NCBI GenBank assembly: GCA_947467185.1
Contig: CANIHR010000005.1
Location: 1-47,304, forward strand
DNA from: Bryobacterales bacterium
GTDB lineage: Bacteria > Acidobacteriota > Terriglobia > Bryobacterales > Bryobacteraceae
Direction of reading: 5' to 3'
DNA length: 47,304 nt
Part shown: in pieces, positions 29,657 to 38,294 of the stretch
Layout of the letters: each line of letters starts with the position of its first letter
How positions within the stretch are numbered: the stretch's first letter is position 1
Notes under the pieces: model-generated
Database searches by the model: none
The model's input: the letters and a program-made list of their open reading frames with translations, nothing else
What the model was told of the DNA's origin: nothing
Made by a program: the position numbers and the translations under genes

Positions 29657-30517
29657 ATGGAATCCACCAGACGTCAGTTCTTTGCCGCCTCCGCAGGGGC
29701 GCTGGCCGTTTCGCAGAGCCTGCAGGGGGCCGGTCTGACGGCGAAAGATGTCCTCGAACGTATCCAGAAAAATGTCGGGGTGCCGTGGCGCGTGGAGACG
29801 GTGGACACCATCAAGTCCGGCAGCCTGGATACGCCTGTCACCGGCATCGCCACCACCATGATGGCGACGCTGGATGTGTGCCAGAAAGCCGCTGCGGCGG
29901 GGAAGAATTTCGTCATCACGCATGAGCCGACATTCTATGCGCATGAAGACAAGACCGACGCGATTCAGGACGATCCGGTTTACCGGTTCAAACAAGACTT
30001 TCTGAATAAGAACAAAATGGTGGTGATGCGCTTCCATGACCACTGGCACGCGCACAAGCCCGACGGCATCTTCACCGGCATGACCGAGCAACTCGGCTGG
30101 ACGAAGAACGTGGATCCGCAGAATGCGCGACAGTTCATATTCGATGGTCTGTCGCTCTCCGACCTTGCAGGTCAGATCAAAGGGAAGCTCGGAATCAAAG
30201 CGATGCGTGTAGTCGGAGATCCGAAATTACCGATCCGCAAAGTGGCCGCCAACTGGGGCTATGCGGGCGGCTTCAGGGGCTTCACGCGGTCTGACATCGA
30301 TGCGCTGATTGTGGGCGAATCCCGTGAGTGGGAGATGGTGGAGTACGCGGCGGACGCGATCACCTCCGGCCAGAAAAAGGCTCTCATCATCCTCGGCCAT
30401 ATCCCGTCCGAACAGGGAGGCATGAAGTACTGTGCGGAATGGCTGAAGGGCTTCATTCCCGAAGTTCCCATTGAGTTTGTCCCGGCCGTGGAACCTTTCT
30501 GGACGCCTGGCGCCTGA
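29657..30517 (+). CDS. Exported Nif3-like dinuclear metal-centre protein
   Basis: This 286-residue protein starts with a Tat-type signal (STRRQFFAASAGALAVSQ). The rest resembles the NIF3/YbgI family. KNFVITHEPTFYAHEDKTD stands where the family has a HHPxxF-type metal site. MRFHDHWHAHKPDGIFTG takes the place of the second His site, and a C-terminal LGHIPSEQGGMKYCAEWL carries His and Glu. NIF3 proteins are usually cytoplasmic hexamers of unclear enzymatic role, so an exported form is unusual. The first metal motif is HEPT, so metal binding may differ. The gene stands alone on the plus strand, followed by a degraded TPR gene. Confidence 0.78.
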   Translation: MESTRRQFFAASAGALAVSQSLQGAGLTAKDVLERIQKNVGVPWRVETVDTIKSGSLDTPVTGIATTMMATLDVCQKAAAAGKNFVITHEPTFYAHEDKTDAIQDDPVYRFKQDFLNKNKMVVMRFHDHWHAHKPDGIFTGMTEQLGWTKNVDPQNARQFIFDGLSLSDLAGQIKGKLGIKAMRVVGDPKLPIRKVAANWGYAGGFRGFTRSDIDALIVGESREWEMVEYAADAITSGQKKALIILGHIPSEQGGMKYCAEWLKGFIPEVPIEFVPAVEPFWTPGA

Positions 30518-30957
30518 ACTGGTAGGGCTGCTGCTCTGGCTCGCTCAGGCGCCGCCGCCGGCAAGCCAGAAACCGGCACGGAGTTTTGGTGTTCTGACCC
30601 GCGAAGTGAAGACGACCCTGACCGAACCCCGGCTTTGGTACCAACTCGGGTTGGCTCGCTCTACCTCAGGGATTATTCCGCCGCCATCACCGCCTGCGAA
30701 AGGGCGCTGGCGCTCCATCCAGGCTTCCAGGACGCCTGGAACCCCCTCGGGGAGGCCTGCGCGGCATCCGATGACATGGCGGGCGCGCAAACGGCCTTCT
30801 GCGCCACTTAAAGCATCCATCCGGCCCTGTATGAGGTCACAGGAGAAGCTGGCGCGACGGCTGGCGGGCCCGGAGGCATCTGGAACTGGCGGCTCGCGAT
30901 GAAGATCCCGCGGTTCGCCAGTGCGCGCTGCAGCAGTTACGCCAGCGGTGTCAGCTG
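30516..30957 (+). pseudogene. TPR-repeat protein, degraded by frameshifts and a stop
   Basis: Three pieces in different frames form one TPR-like protein. Frame one gives SFGVLTREVKTTLTEPRLWYQLGLA. A shift near 30655 leads to LYLRDYSAAITACERALALHPGFQDAW and then EACAASDDMAGAQTAFCAT, which stops at TAA (30809-30811). The same frame goes on as SIHPALYEV. A third frame yields RARRHLELAARDEDPAVRQCALQQLRQR. The TAA probably arose from TTA by one substitution. Such TPR proteins are common in Acidobacteriota. No start codon fits the first piece, whose 5' end touches the Nif3 stop. The 3' end overlaps the GNAT gene on the other strand. Confidence 0.7.
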
Positions 30958-31575
30958 ATTCCCGTTCGCATCGAAATTATCCGGACGGAGCCACTTGCGG
31001 AAGGCTTCCTTCCGGGCTGGCCACTCACTGTCGAGCATGGAGAACCATGCGGTGTCGCGGTTCTCGCCCTTGATCATCATGTGCTGCCGGAAGATACCTT
31101 CGAACTGGAAGCCAAGTCGTTGTGCCGCTCGTCGCGAGGGTTCATTCCGCGCATTGCACTTCCACTCATAGCGCCGGTTTTTCAGGCTCTCGAAGATGTA
31201 ACTGGCAAACAGGTACATCGCCTCGGTGGCAATTCGAGACTTCTGCAACTCCGGGCTAAACATAATGCCGCCCACCTCGATGACGCCATGCTTCGGGTCG
31301 ATTCTCATCAGGGATGCCAGCCCCAGCGCCTGGCCCGTTGCGGCGTTCAGGATCGTGAAAAACAGGGGGTCGGCAGTGCCGGCTTTCGTCCGAAGGCCCG
31401 TCTCCAGATCACCTTTTGAGAGATAGGGACCATCGGGCATCCAGGTCCACAAGGCGGCGTTTTCCTCGCCGCCGATGCGCGGCCAGAGGTCGTCGATATG
31501 GGCTGCCGGATCCAGAGGCACCAGGACCGCATAACGGCCCGCCAGCGGAATTCGTTCCGGAGGCCGCGCGATCAC
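30937..31575 (-). CDS. GNAT-family acetyltransferase
   Basis: This 212-residue protein has the Acetyltransf_3-type layout of RimJ/RimL-like enzymes. GLASLMRIDPKHGVIEVGGIMFSPELQKSRIATEAMYLFASYIFESL holds the acetyl-CoA-binding beta-bulge region. YEWKCNARNEPSRRAAQRLGFQFEGIFRQHMMIKG is the conserved second half. Such enzymes acetylate protein N-termini or small amines. The GTG start overlaps the stop of the RND adaptor gene (GTGA), so it is probably cotranslated with the efflux system. Confidence 0.85.
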   Translation of the reverse strand: MIARPPERIPLAGRYAVLVPLDPAAHIDDLWPRIGGEENAALWTWMPDGPYLSKGDLETGLRTKAGTADPLFFTILNAATGQALGLASLMRIDPKHGVIEVGGIMFSPELQKSRIATEAMYLFASYIFESLKNRRYEWKCNARNEPSRRAAQRLGFQFEGIFRQHMMIKGENRDTAWFSMLDSEWPARKEAFRKWLRPDNFDANGNQLTPLA

Positions 31576-32942
31576 TTCGTCTGCGCCTTCGCCGGGGCCT
31601 TGATGAGGACGGTCTTCACTTTCACACCTTCCAGAACACGGTCGCCGGCATTGATCACAACAGAGTCGCCTTCATTCAGACCTTCCAGCACTTCCACGGA
31701 TTCACCTGCATCACGGCCCAGTTTCACCAGTTGGATATGGATCGTGCTGTCGGGGCGAACCAGCGCTACCTGAGGCCCCTGGGCCCGAATGAGAAGGGCT
31801 TCGGCGCGCACCACTACCGGGGGCTCACGCCGCGGCGTCCTGAACTGAACCTGCGCGTACATACCAGGCATCAGCTGGCTGCCGGCATTATCTACCTGCA
31901 CTTCGGCCAGCAGCGTACGGCTGGAGGGGTCGAGCGCATCAGCCGTGTGCGTGATGGTGCCGATGAATTCCTTCGAAGGCAGATCGGGCACCTTGATGGT
32001 CGCCTTCACGCCCACCTTCATGCCCGCGGCTTCGGCCTGCGGCACGTTGATGTAAGTCCGAACCCGCGATGTCTGGGCGATGCGGAAGAGCAGCGTGCTG
32101 CCTTCATTCACCAGGGCACCGGTGTCCACGTTGCGAACCGTGATGACACCCGAGAACGGCGCCGTAACTCTCTGGTGACTCTCCACTTCTCTCAGTCGGC
32201 CCACGTTGGCGGCCGACGCATTAACGGAGCTGCGCGCCGCATTCACGGCCTTTTCCAGCGCCAGTACGTTGGCCTTCTGCGCCGCATGCTGCGCCTGAAA
32301 GTTGTCGTTTTCCTGCTTCGAAACAGCGCCACGCTTCACCAGAGCGGCATAGCGCTCGGCTGTGGTGCGGGCCAGTTGTTCATTGGCCCGGCCCTGCTCC
32401 AGACTCGCGTTCGCCTGTTCCTGCACGGCCCGAGCCTGCTCCAGAGCGGCCATCGACTGCTGCAACTGCTGCGTCAGTTCCGGCGCGTCTACTTCGGCCA
32501 GCAATTGACCTTCCTTCACGTGGTCGCCAATATCCACCAGACGCCGCTTCAGATAGCCCGTTGCGCGAGCCAGAATTGGAGCTTCCGTCACCGCCTGAAT
32601 GTTGCCCGGCAACACCAGTTGGAAGGTGCCTGAGGCCCGTTCCGCTTTCGTGATATTGACCAGCAGATCCTGCGCTGTATCGTCCTTGGCGCGCTCCACC
32701 AGTTGGGATTGACGCTCCTGCCTGGGCATGTACCCCAGGAAGAACGCGGCCACCGCGGCTCCGATTCCCACAATGGCGATGATGGCCAGGGTGACGCCGG
32801 AAGGCCGACTGACCTTGTGGTGCGCGGGTTTATCGTGCGAAAGCCGCTTTTCCTGCTCTGCCACCTTACTGCGGAGAGCGGCGATTTCAGCTCTCAGTTC
32901 TTCTTCGTTTTGGTGGTCCTGCTCCATGCGGTTTCCGTTCAC
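31572..32942 (-). CDS. RND efflux periplasmic adaptor (MFP) subunit
   Basis: This 456-residue protein begins with a cytoplasmic coiled-coil-like stretch (EELRAEIAALRSKVAEQEKRL), then one membrane helix (VTLAIIAIVGIGAAVAAFFLG). The adaptor core follows: GNIQAVTEAPILARATGYLKRRLVDIGDHVKEGQLLAEVDAP (lipoyl-like), a long alpha-hairpin, and beta-barrel and membrane-proximal domains. It bridges the inner-membrane permease to an outer-membrane channel, which is not encoded here. The GTG start overlaps the permease stop by 4 bp and is preceded by AGGA. Confidence 0.9.
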   Translation of the reverse strand: MNGNRMEQDHQNEEELRAEIAALRSKVAEQEKRLSHDKPAHHKVSRPSGVTLAIIAIVGIGAAVAAFFLGYMPRQERQSQLVERAKDDTAQDLLVNITKAERASGTFQLVLPGNIQAVTEAPILARATGYLKRRLVDIGDHVKEGQLLAEVDAPELTQQLQQSMAALEQARAVQEQANASLEQGRANEQLARTTAERYAALVKRGAVSKQENDNFQAQHAAQKANVLALEKAVNAARSSVNASAANVGRLREVESHQRVTAPFSGVITVRNVDTGALVNEGSTLLFRIAQTSRVRTYINVPQAEAAGMKVGVKATIKVPDLPSKEFIGTITHTADALDPSSRTLLAEVQVDNAGSQLMPGMYAQVQFRTPRREPPVVVRAEALLIRAQGPQVALVRPDSTIHIQLVKLGRDAGESVEVLEGLNEGDSVVINAGDRVLEGVKVKTVLIKAPAKAQTK

Positions 32943-35900
32943 GCTTGTCCTTCCGTCAGGTAGATGCTCACGTCGGCGCGTTCTTCCTCTTCAATCTTCT
33001 GGTCAAAGTCCACGGGGGGCTTCTTGCGCAGCAACTTGTAAACCACCGGCACCACGAACAGGGTCGTGAAGGTGGCGAACAGGAGACCGCCAATCACGGC
33101 GCGACCGAGGGGGGAATTCTGCTCGCCGCCCTCACCCATCCCGAGAGCCATCGGGACCATGCCGATGAGCATGGCTGCCGCAGTCATCACCACGGGACGG
33201 ATGCGCGTGCTGCCGGCCGAGAGCGCCGCTTCCCGCGCATTCATACCTTCGAGCCGCTGATCGTTGGCGAATACGACCACCAGAATACTGTTCGCCGTCG
33301 CCACGCCGATGCACATGATGGAACCCATCAGCGACGGCACACTGAAGGTCGTCTGCGTGACAAACAGAATCCAGATAATACCCGCCAGCGCACCCGGCAG
33401 CGCCGAGAGGATGATGAACGGGTCGAGCCAGGACTGGAAGTTCAGCGCCATCAGGAAGTACACCAGGATGATCGCGAAGATCAGCCCCAAACCCAGGCGC
33501 GTGAAGGAAGTTTTCATGGTGGCAGCCTGACCGCGCAGCTCAATGGTGGCGCCTCGCGGTAGTTTCGGCGTTACTTCTTTGACGATTTTTTCCACCGCCG
33601 CCGTTACACTGCCCAGGTCCTGATGGTCAATATTCGCGTAAACGTCGTAAACGGGAACCGAGTTGTAGTGGTTCACGATCTGCGGGGCGACGGTACGGCG
33701 GGTGCCGGCCAGATTGGAGAGAATCTGGGCGTTGCCGGCCAGATTGGCAGTCGCCAGATTGCCGTAGGCCGCAGTCGACTGATTGGGGCCGGTGCTGATG
33801 GAGGCGGCGTTCGCGCCGGAGGTTCCCATGGAGGCGTCCGGGGTGCGGGCGGTGAAGCCCGTAAGCGGAGCGATTGGGGTGCGCAGCAGGGCGTCGATCG
33901 AATCGATACGCCGCTGGGGAGTTTGTACGGCGACCTGATAGTTGACGCCGGTCTGCCAGTTCATCCACTGCGTGGGCGCGATCTGGCCCGAACCCGACAG
34001 CGAGATCAGCATGGAGTTCGAAACATCGCGCTGCGTAAGGCCGACCTGGCCAGCCTTCTCGCGGTCAACGTTCACGGTGATTTCCGGGTAGTCCAGAACC
34101 TGGTGGATATGGACATCGGCCGCGCCTGGGACCTTGCTGAGTTTGGTCTGCACGAGGCGCGCCATCGCGATACCGGCTTCCGTGTTACGGGTGGCGATCT
34201 GCACGTCGATCGGGGCGGGCAGGCCGAAATTCAGAATCTGGTTGGTGATGTTGGCCGCTTCAAAGAAGAACACCACATCGGGGAACGTCTCGTTCAGCCG
34301 CTTCCGGAGGGCTGTGGTGTAATCCGCCGTGCTGCCTTTCCGCTCGGGCTTCAGCGAAATCATGATTTCGCCGTCGCTGACGCCCAGGGTGGGGATGTCT
34401 CCGTAAGCCAGGCTGGAGCCGCCGGCGGGGAGTCCAATACTGTCGATGACCGTCTCCAGCTCACTCGGCGGAATTACTTTTCGGATTTCCGCCTCAATAT
34501 TGGCGAACACGACTTCGGTCTCTTCCAGGCGCGTGCCGGCGGGCGCTCTTGCATGGAGTCTCAACTGGCCCGAATCCACCGTCGGGAAGAAGTCGCTGCC
34601 GATAAAGTTGATCAGCCCCAGCGAGCCGAGCGAGAACAACAGGAACATGCCCAGGACCACCTTCGAGTGATCCAGACACCAGTCCAGCAGCCCAGTGTAG
34701 AAAGCACGCATTCGCTCAAATGCGTTGTTGAAAACGTAGTGCGACTTCCAGATAAGGCCCGTGCCACCCGCAGATTCCCCGTGCTCGCCCATCAGGTAGA
34801 GCTTCATTTCGGGGCCAAGCATGAAGTGCACCATATTGGGCACCAGGGTCCGGGACAACACATATGAAGCGAGCATGGCGAACACGACCGCCAGCGCCAT
34901 CGGAGTGAAGAGGAACCGTGCAGCGCCGTTCAGCAGGAGCACCGGCACAAACACCACGCAGATACAGAGCGTTGATACCAGCGCCGGGGTGGCGATCTGG
35001 TGTGCTCCGTCCAGCACTGCCCGCACCAGCGGCTTTTTCATGCCCATGTTCCGGTGGATGTTCTCGATGGCGACTGTGGCGTCGTCCACGAGGATTCCGA
35101 CCGCCAGCGCCAGGCCACCAAGCGTCATCACGTTGATGGTGTGGCCCGTCAGGTTGAGGATGATCAGCGACGTCAGAATCGACAGGGGAATCGAGACGCA
35201 GACAATGATTGTGCTCCTCCAGCTGCCCAGGAACAGCAGGATCATCATGCCCGTCAGACAGGCCGCAATCACGGCTTCTTTAACCACGCCTTCAATCGAC
35301 GCACGCACAAATACGCTCTGGTCCGCCAGCAGTCGCAGTTCCAGTTCCGGTGGCAGCGTCAGCGCAATCTTCTTCAGCTGCGCCTTCACCGAGTTCACGA
35401 TGTCGATCGTGGAAGCCCGGCCGTTCCGCATGATGGTCATCAGCGAGCCGCGGCTGCCGTCCACCCGCACCATGCTGGTCTGCACCGCCGAACCGTCGCG
35501 AATATTGGCGACATCCTTCATGTAGACCACCGCGCCGTTTACCACTTTTACCGGTAATGCGCCAAGTTCATCAATGGCGCGCGGGCTGGAGTTCATGCGG
35601 ATCGTGTAATCGCGGTTGCCGAACTTGGCTGACCCGCCTGGCAGAATCAGATTCTGCAGGTTGAGGGCATTGGAAACGTCGGTGGCGGAAACGCTCTTCG
35701 CGTACATGCCTTCCGGATCCAGGTCGACCATGATCATGCGAAATTTGCCGCCCGCCGGACCAGGAATCGTGGTGCCCTGCACGGTCGCCAGCCCCAGCCG
35801 GACGAAGTTGCTGCCGTAATCGAAAAGTTGTTGCTCGCTGAGGGTCTTGCTGCCGAGGCCTAACTGCAAAACCGGGACGCTGGAGGCGTCGTACTTCACG

Positions 35901-36286
35901 ACGGAGGGTGGAAACATGCCCGGAGGCATCATGCGGAGGGAAGACTGCGATCCGGAAACGACCTGTGACTGCGCCAGTTCCACGCGGGCATTCGGCTGCA
36001 GAAACAGGCGCAAAATCGACACACCGTTGTAGGACTGCGACTCGATGTGCTCGATGTCGTTGACGTTGGAGGTCGCCTGGCGTTCGAACAGCGTTACCAC
36101 GCGCTTTTCCATCTCTTCCGCCGACAACCCGTTGTAGTTGAAAACCACGCTGAGAACAGGAAGGTCGATGATCGGGAAGATGTCCACCGGCATCGTATAG
36201 ATGGACACGCCGCCCAGCAGCGTGATCATCAGCGCCATGATGACAAAGGTGTAGGGCCGGGTAAGGGCGAGCCGAACGATCCACAT
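32939..36286 (-). CDS. RND multidrug efflux permease (HAE1/AcrB type)
   Basis: This 1115-residue inner-membrane protein has the 12-helix RND plan with two large periplasmic loops. The N-terminus contains RPYTFVIMALMITLLGGVSIYTMPVDIFP. The middle helices carry GGLALAVGILVDDATVAIENIHR, whose Asp pair is the proton-relay motif of helix 4. The second half includes IILVYFLMALNFQSWLDPFIIL. It expels drugs or lipids using proton motive force. It is longer than most HAE1 proteins because of an Ala/Asn/Ser/Thr-rich insert in the second periplasmic loop (TPDASMGTSGANAAS to NLAGNAQILSNLAG). The adaptor and acetyltransferase follow it with overlaps. Confidence 0.93.
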   Translation of the reverse strand: MWIVRLALTRPYTFVIMALMITLLGGVSIYTMPVDIFPIIDLPVLSVVFNYNGLSAEEMEKRVVTLFERQATSNVNDIEHIESQSYNGVSILRLFLQPNARVELAQSQVVSGSQSSLRMMPPGMFPPSVVKYDASSVPVLQLGLGSKTLSEQQLFDYGSNFVRLGLATVQGTTIPGPAGGKFRMIMVDLDPEGMYAKSVSATDVSNALNLQNLILPGGSAKFGNRDYTIRMNSSPRAIDELGALPVKVVNGAVVYMKDVANIRDGSAVQTSMVRVDGSRGSLMTIMRNGRASTIDIVNSVKAQLKKIALTLPPELELRLLADQSVFVRASIEGVVKEAVIAACLTGMMILLFLGSWRSTIIVCVSIPLSILTSLIILNLTGHTINVMTLGGLALAVGILVDDATVAIENIHRNMGMKKPLVRAVLDGAHQIATPALVSTLCICVVFVPVLLLNGAARFLFTPMALAVVFAMLASYVLSRTLVPNMVHFMLGPEMKLYLMGEHGESAGGTGLIWKSHYVFNNAFERMRAFYTGLLDWCLDHSKVVLGMFLLFSLGSLGLINFIGSDFFPTVDSGQLRLHARAPAGTRLEETEVVFANIEAEIRKVIPPSELETVIDSIGLPAGGSSLAYGDIPTLGVSDGEIMISLKPERKGSTADYTTALRKRLNETFPDVVFFFEAANITNQILNFGLPAPIDVQIATRNTEAGIAMARLVQTKLSKVPGAADVHIHQVLDYPEITVNVDREKAGQVGLTQRDVSNSMLISLSGSGQIAPTQWMNWQTGVNYQVAVQTPQRRIDSIDALLRTPIAPLTGFTARTPDASMGTSGANAASISTGPNQSTAAYGNLATANLAGNAQILSNLAGTRRTVAPQIVNHYNSVPVYDVYANIDHQDLGSVTAAVEKIVKEVTPKLPRGATIELRGQAATMKTSFTRLGLGLIFAIILVYFLMALNFQSWLDPFIILSALPGALAGIIWILFVTQTTFSVPSLMGSIMCIGVATANSILVVVFANDQRLEGMNAREAALSAGSTRIRPVVMTAAAMLIGMVPMALGMGEGGEQNSPLGRAVIGGLLFATFTTLFVVPVVYKLLRKKPPVDFDQKIEEEERADVSIYLTEGQA

Positions 36287-36442
36287 GCAGGTTTATCCGC
36301 CTCCTTAAACGTTTTGGTACTTGGTCCTGGACGTTATTCAGGCATTGTATCGAACGGGGTCCCGCAGGGATTCGGCTTCCGGGGCTGGTCCGTTTTGCGC
36401 CCCACGTGCTACGATACTTTTGTAACGACCTGTACCCCTCGC

Positions 36443-36535
36443 GGAGAGGTGGCTGAGTGGTCGAAAGCAGCGGTTTGCTAAACCGTCGTACTTCTAATAG
36501 AGGTACCAGGGGTTCAAATCCCCTCCTCTCCGCCA
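36443..36535 (+). tRNA. tRNA-Ser (anticodon GCU)
   Basis: The acceptor stem GGAGAGG pairs with CCTCTCC, G is the discriminator and CCA is encoded (36533-36535). The anticodon loop is TTGCTAA with GCT, reading AGC/AGU. A long variable arm (GTACTTCTAATAGAGGTAC) typical of class II tRNAs and a T-arm with GGTTCAAATCC are present. Confidence 0.95.
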
Positions 36536-36719
36536 TCTCCCTGCTGTTCGCCCCCCCTTTCACCCTTGCTCTGCCAGTGTTGGCGACCGCAGCGTTTTGC
36601 GTCCCGATTCCGCACCGCCAATGCGGGTGTTTCGGCCGCGGGCGAGCGAATCCGAACCATGCCGATGTCGAAGCAGGGCTTCAGTTTCGCCTGACGGGAA
36701 GTGTAAACTGTGGGGACGA

Positions 36720-38246
36720 ATGCCCGTTCCCAAGCCATCCCGTCGCGATTTTCTTGCCGCCGCAGCGGTAGGAGCAACCACCCTCGGCCGTGCCGCCACC
36801 CCGGCACGGCCGAACATACTTTTCGCCATCGCTGACGACTGGTCGTGGCCCTTTGCCTCCATTGCGGGTGACAAGACCGCGCAAACGCCGAACTTCGACC
36901 GCATCGCCCGCGAAGGTGTCCTCTTTCGCCAGGCGCATACGGTTGCGCCCACTTGTACGGCGTCCAGAGGCTCTATTCTGACCGGTCAGTGGTTCGCCAG
37001 GCTGGAGAGCGGAGGGGATCTCTGGAGCGCCCTTCCGGCGAAATTCGAGGTTTATCCGGATATTCTGGAACGCGCCGGGTACCGCGTCGGGTTCACCGGC
37101 AAGGGCTGGGACCCGGGTAACTACAAAGCGGGTGGACGCACGCGGAATCCCGCTGGCCCGGAATTCAACCGGCGAACCGCCGACCTGCCCAACAAAGACA
37201 TCTCGAAACTTGATTACACCGCCAACTTTGCTGAGTTTCTGGCGACGCGCACAGCTGGTCAGCCGTTCTGTTTCTGGTATGGCGGCCATGAACCCCACCG
37301 GACCTACGAAGTGGGCTCCGGCCTCAGGGCAGGGAAGCGGCTGGAGGATGTGCGCCTCCCCACTGGTCTGCCCGACTCGCCTGAAGTTCGTGGTGACCTC
37401 CTCGATTACGCACTGGAAATCGAGTGGTTCGACACCCACCTGGGGCGGATGCTCCGGATACTGGAAGACGCGGGCGAACTCGACAACACGCTGGTAGTGG
37501 TGACGGGCGATAATGGCCTGCCCTTTCCCCGAGCCAAGGCCAACCTCTACGAAAACGGTACCCATGTGCCGCTGGCCGTCCGGTGGGGTTCTAAGGTGCC
37601 GGGTGGCCGTGTCGTCGACGACTTCATCAATCTCCCGGATCTGGCACCGACCTTCCTGCAGGCCGCCGGCTTGCAACCCACGTCAGCCATGACCGCGCGC
37701 AGCTTTCTCGATATCCTGACCGGAAAGCGTTCGGGTCGCGTCGATCCGCGCCGGGATCGCGCTTTCTCCGGCCGCGAACGCCACACCATCGCCCAGCCCG
37801 ACAGTGCCGCCGGGTACCCGATGCGTTCCATTCGAACCCGCGACTATCTCTATGTCCGCAACTACCGCCCCGAGCGCTACCCCACGGGCGTCGACACCAA
37901 AGCGGCAAACGCGTACCGTGATATCGACCCCGGCCCCGCGAAGGACTTCATGATGGAGCACCGCGCTGACCCCGCTGTCGCGAATCTCTTCGAGCTGGGG
38001 TTTGGCAAACGCCCGGCAGATGAACTCTACGACCTCCGCGGCGATCGTGCCGAGCAGAAGAATCTGGCGACAGATCCGGCCCGCGCCGCAATTAAGAGGC
38101 ACCTCGCCGCCGACCTGGAAGCCCAGCTAAGAGCATGGAAAGATCCCCGCGCTCTGGGTGGTGGCGATGATTTCGACACCTATCCCTACTTCGGCTCTAC
38201 TTCCCCCACCGATTTCTTCGATAAAGGTGCTGCGCCGAAGCCATAG
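36720..38246 (+). CDS. Exported sulfatase
   Basis: This 508-residue protein has a Tat-type signal (SRRDFLAAAAVGATTLGRA). The sulfatase signature CTASR at residues 79-83 follows, where Cys is converted to formylglycine (Cxx(A/P)SR type). Early metal ligands are in NILFAIADDWSWP, and VVTGDNGLPFPRAKANLYENGTHVPLAVRWG carries the later Asp/Asn ligands. It hydrolyses sulfate esters of polysaccharides or other substrates outside the cytoplasm. The formylglycine-generating enzyme is not in this window. I chose the ATG at 36720 because it gives the Tat signal directly; the frame is open further 5'. Confidence 0.92.
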   Translation: MPVPKPSRRDFLAAAAVGATTLGRAATPARPNILFAIADDWSWPFASIAGDKTAQTPNFDRIAREGVLFRQAHTVAPTCTASRGSILTGQWFARLESGGDLWSALPAKFEVYPDILERAGYRVGFTGKGWDPGNYKAGGRTRNPAGPEFNRRTADLPNKDISKLDYTANFAEFLATRTAGQPFCFWYGGHEPHRTYEVGSGLRAGKRLEDVRLPTGLPDSPEVRGDLLDYALEIEWFDTHLGRMLRILEDAGELDNTLVVVTGDNGLPFPRAKANLYENGTHVPLAVRWGSKVPGGRVVDDFINLPDLAPTFLQAAGLQPTSAMTARSFLDILTGKRSGRVDPRRDRAFSGRERHTIAQPDSAAGYPMRSIRTRDYLYVRNYRPERYPTGVDTKAANAYRDIDPGPAKDFMMEHRADPAVANLFELGFGKRPADELYDLRGDRAEQKNLATDPARAAIKRHLAADLEAQLRAWKDPRALGGGDDFDTYPYFGSTSPTDFFDKGAAPKP

Positions 38247-38294
38247 GTTCACTTGACTCATCCGGGCAACTGTAATAACGTTGCACCTGATCCC

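Noticed and set aside
35571-36563. 330-codon minus-strand frame spanning the RND permease start and the tRNA-Ser gene
   Set aside because: It runs through a tRNA gene and an out-of-frame part of the permease; the translation is Arg/Pro-rich and not protein-like.
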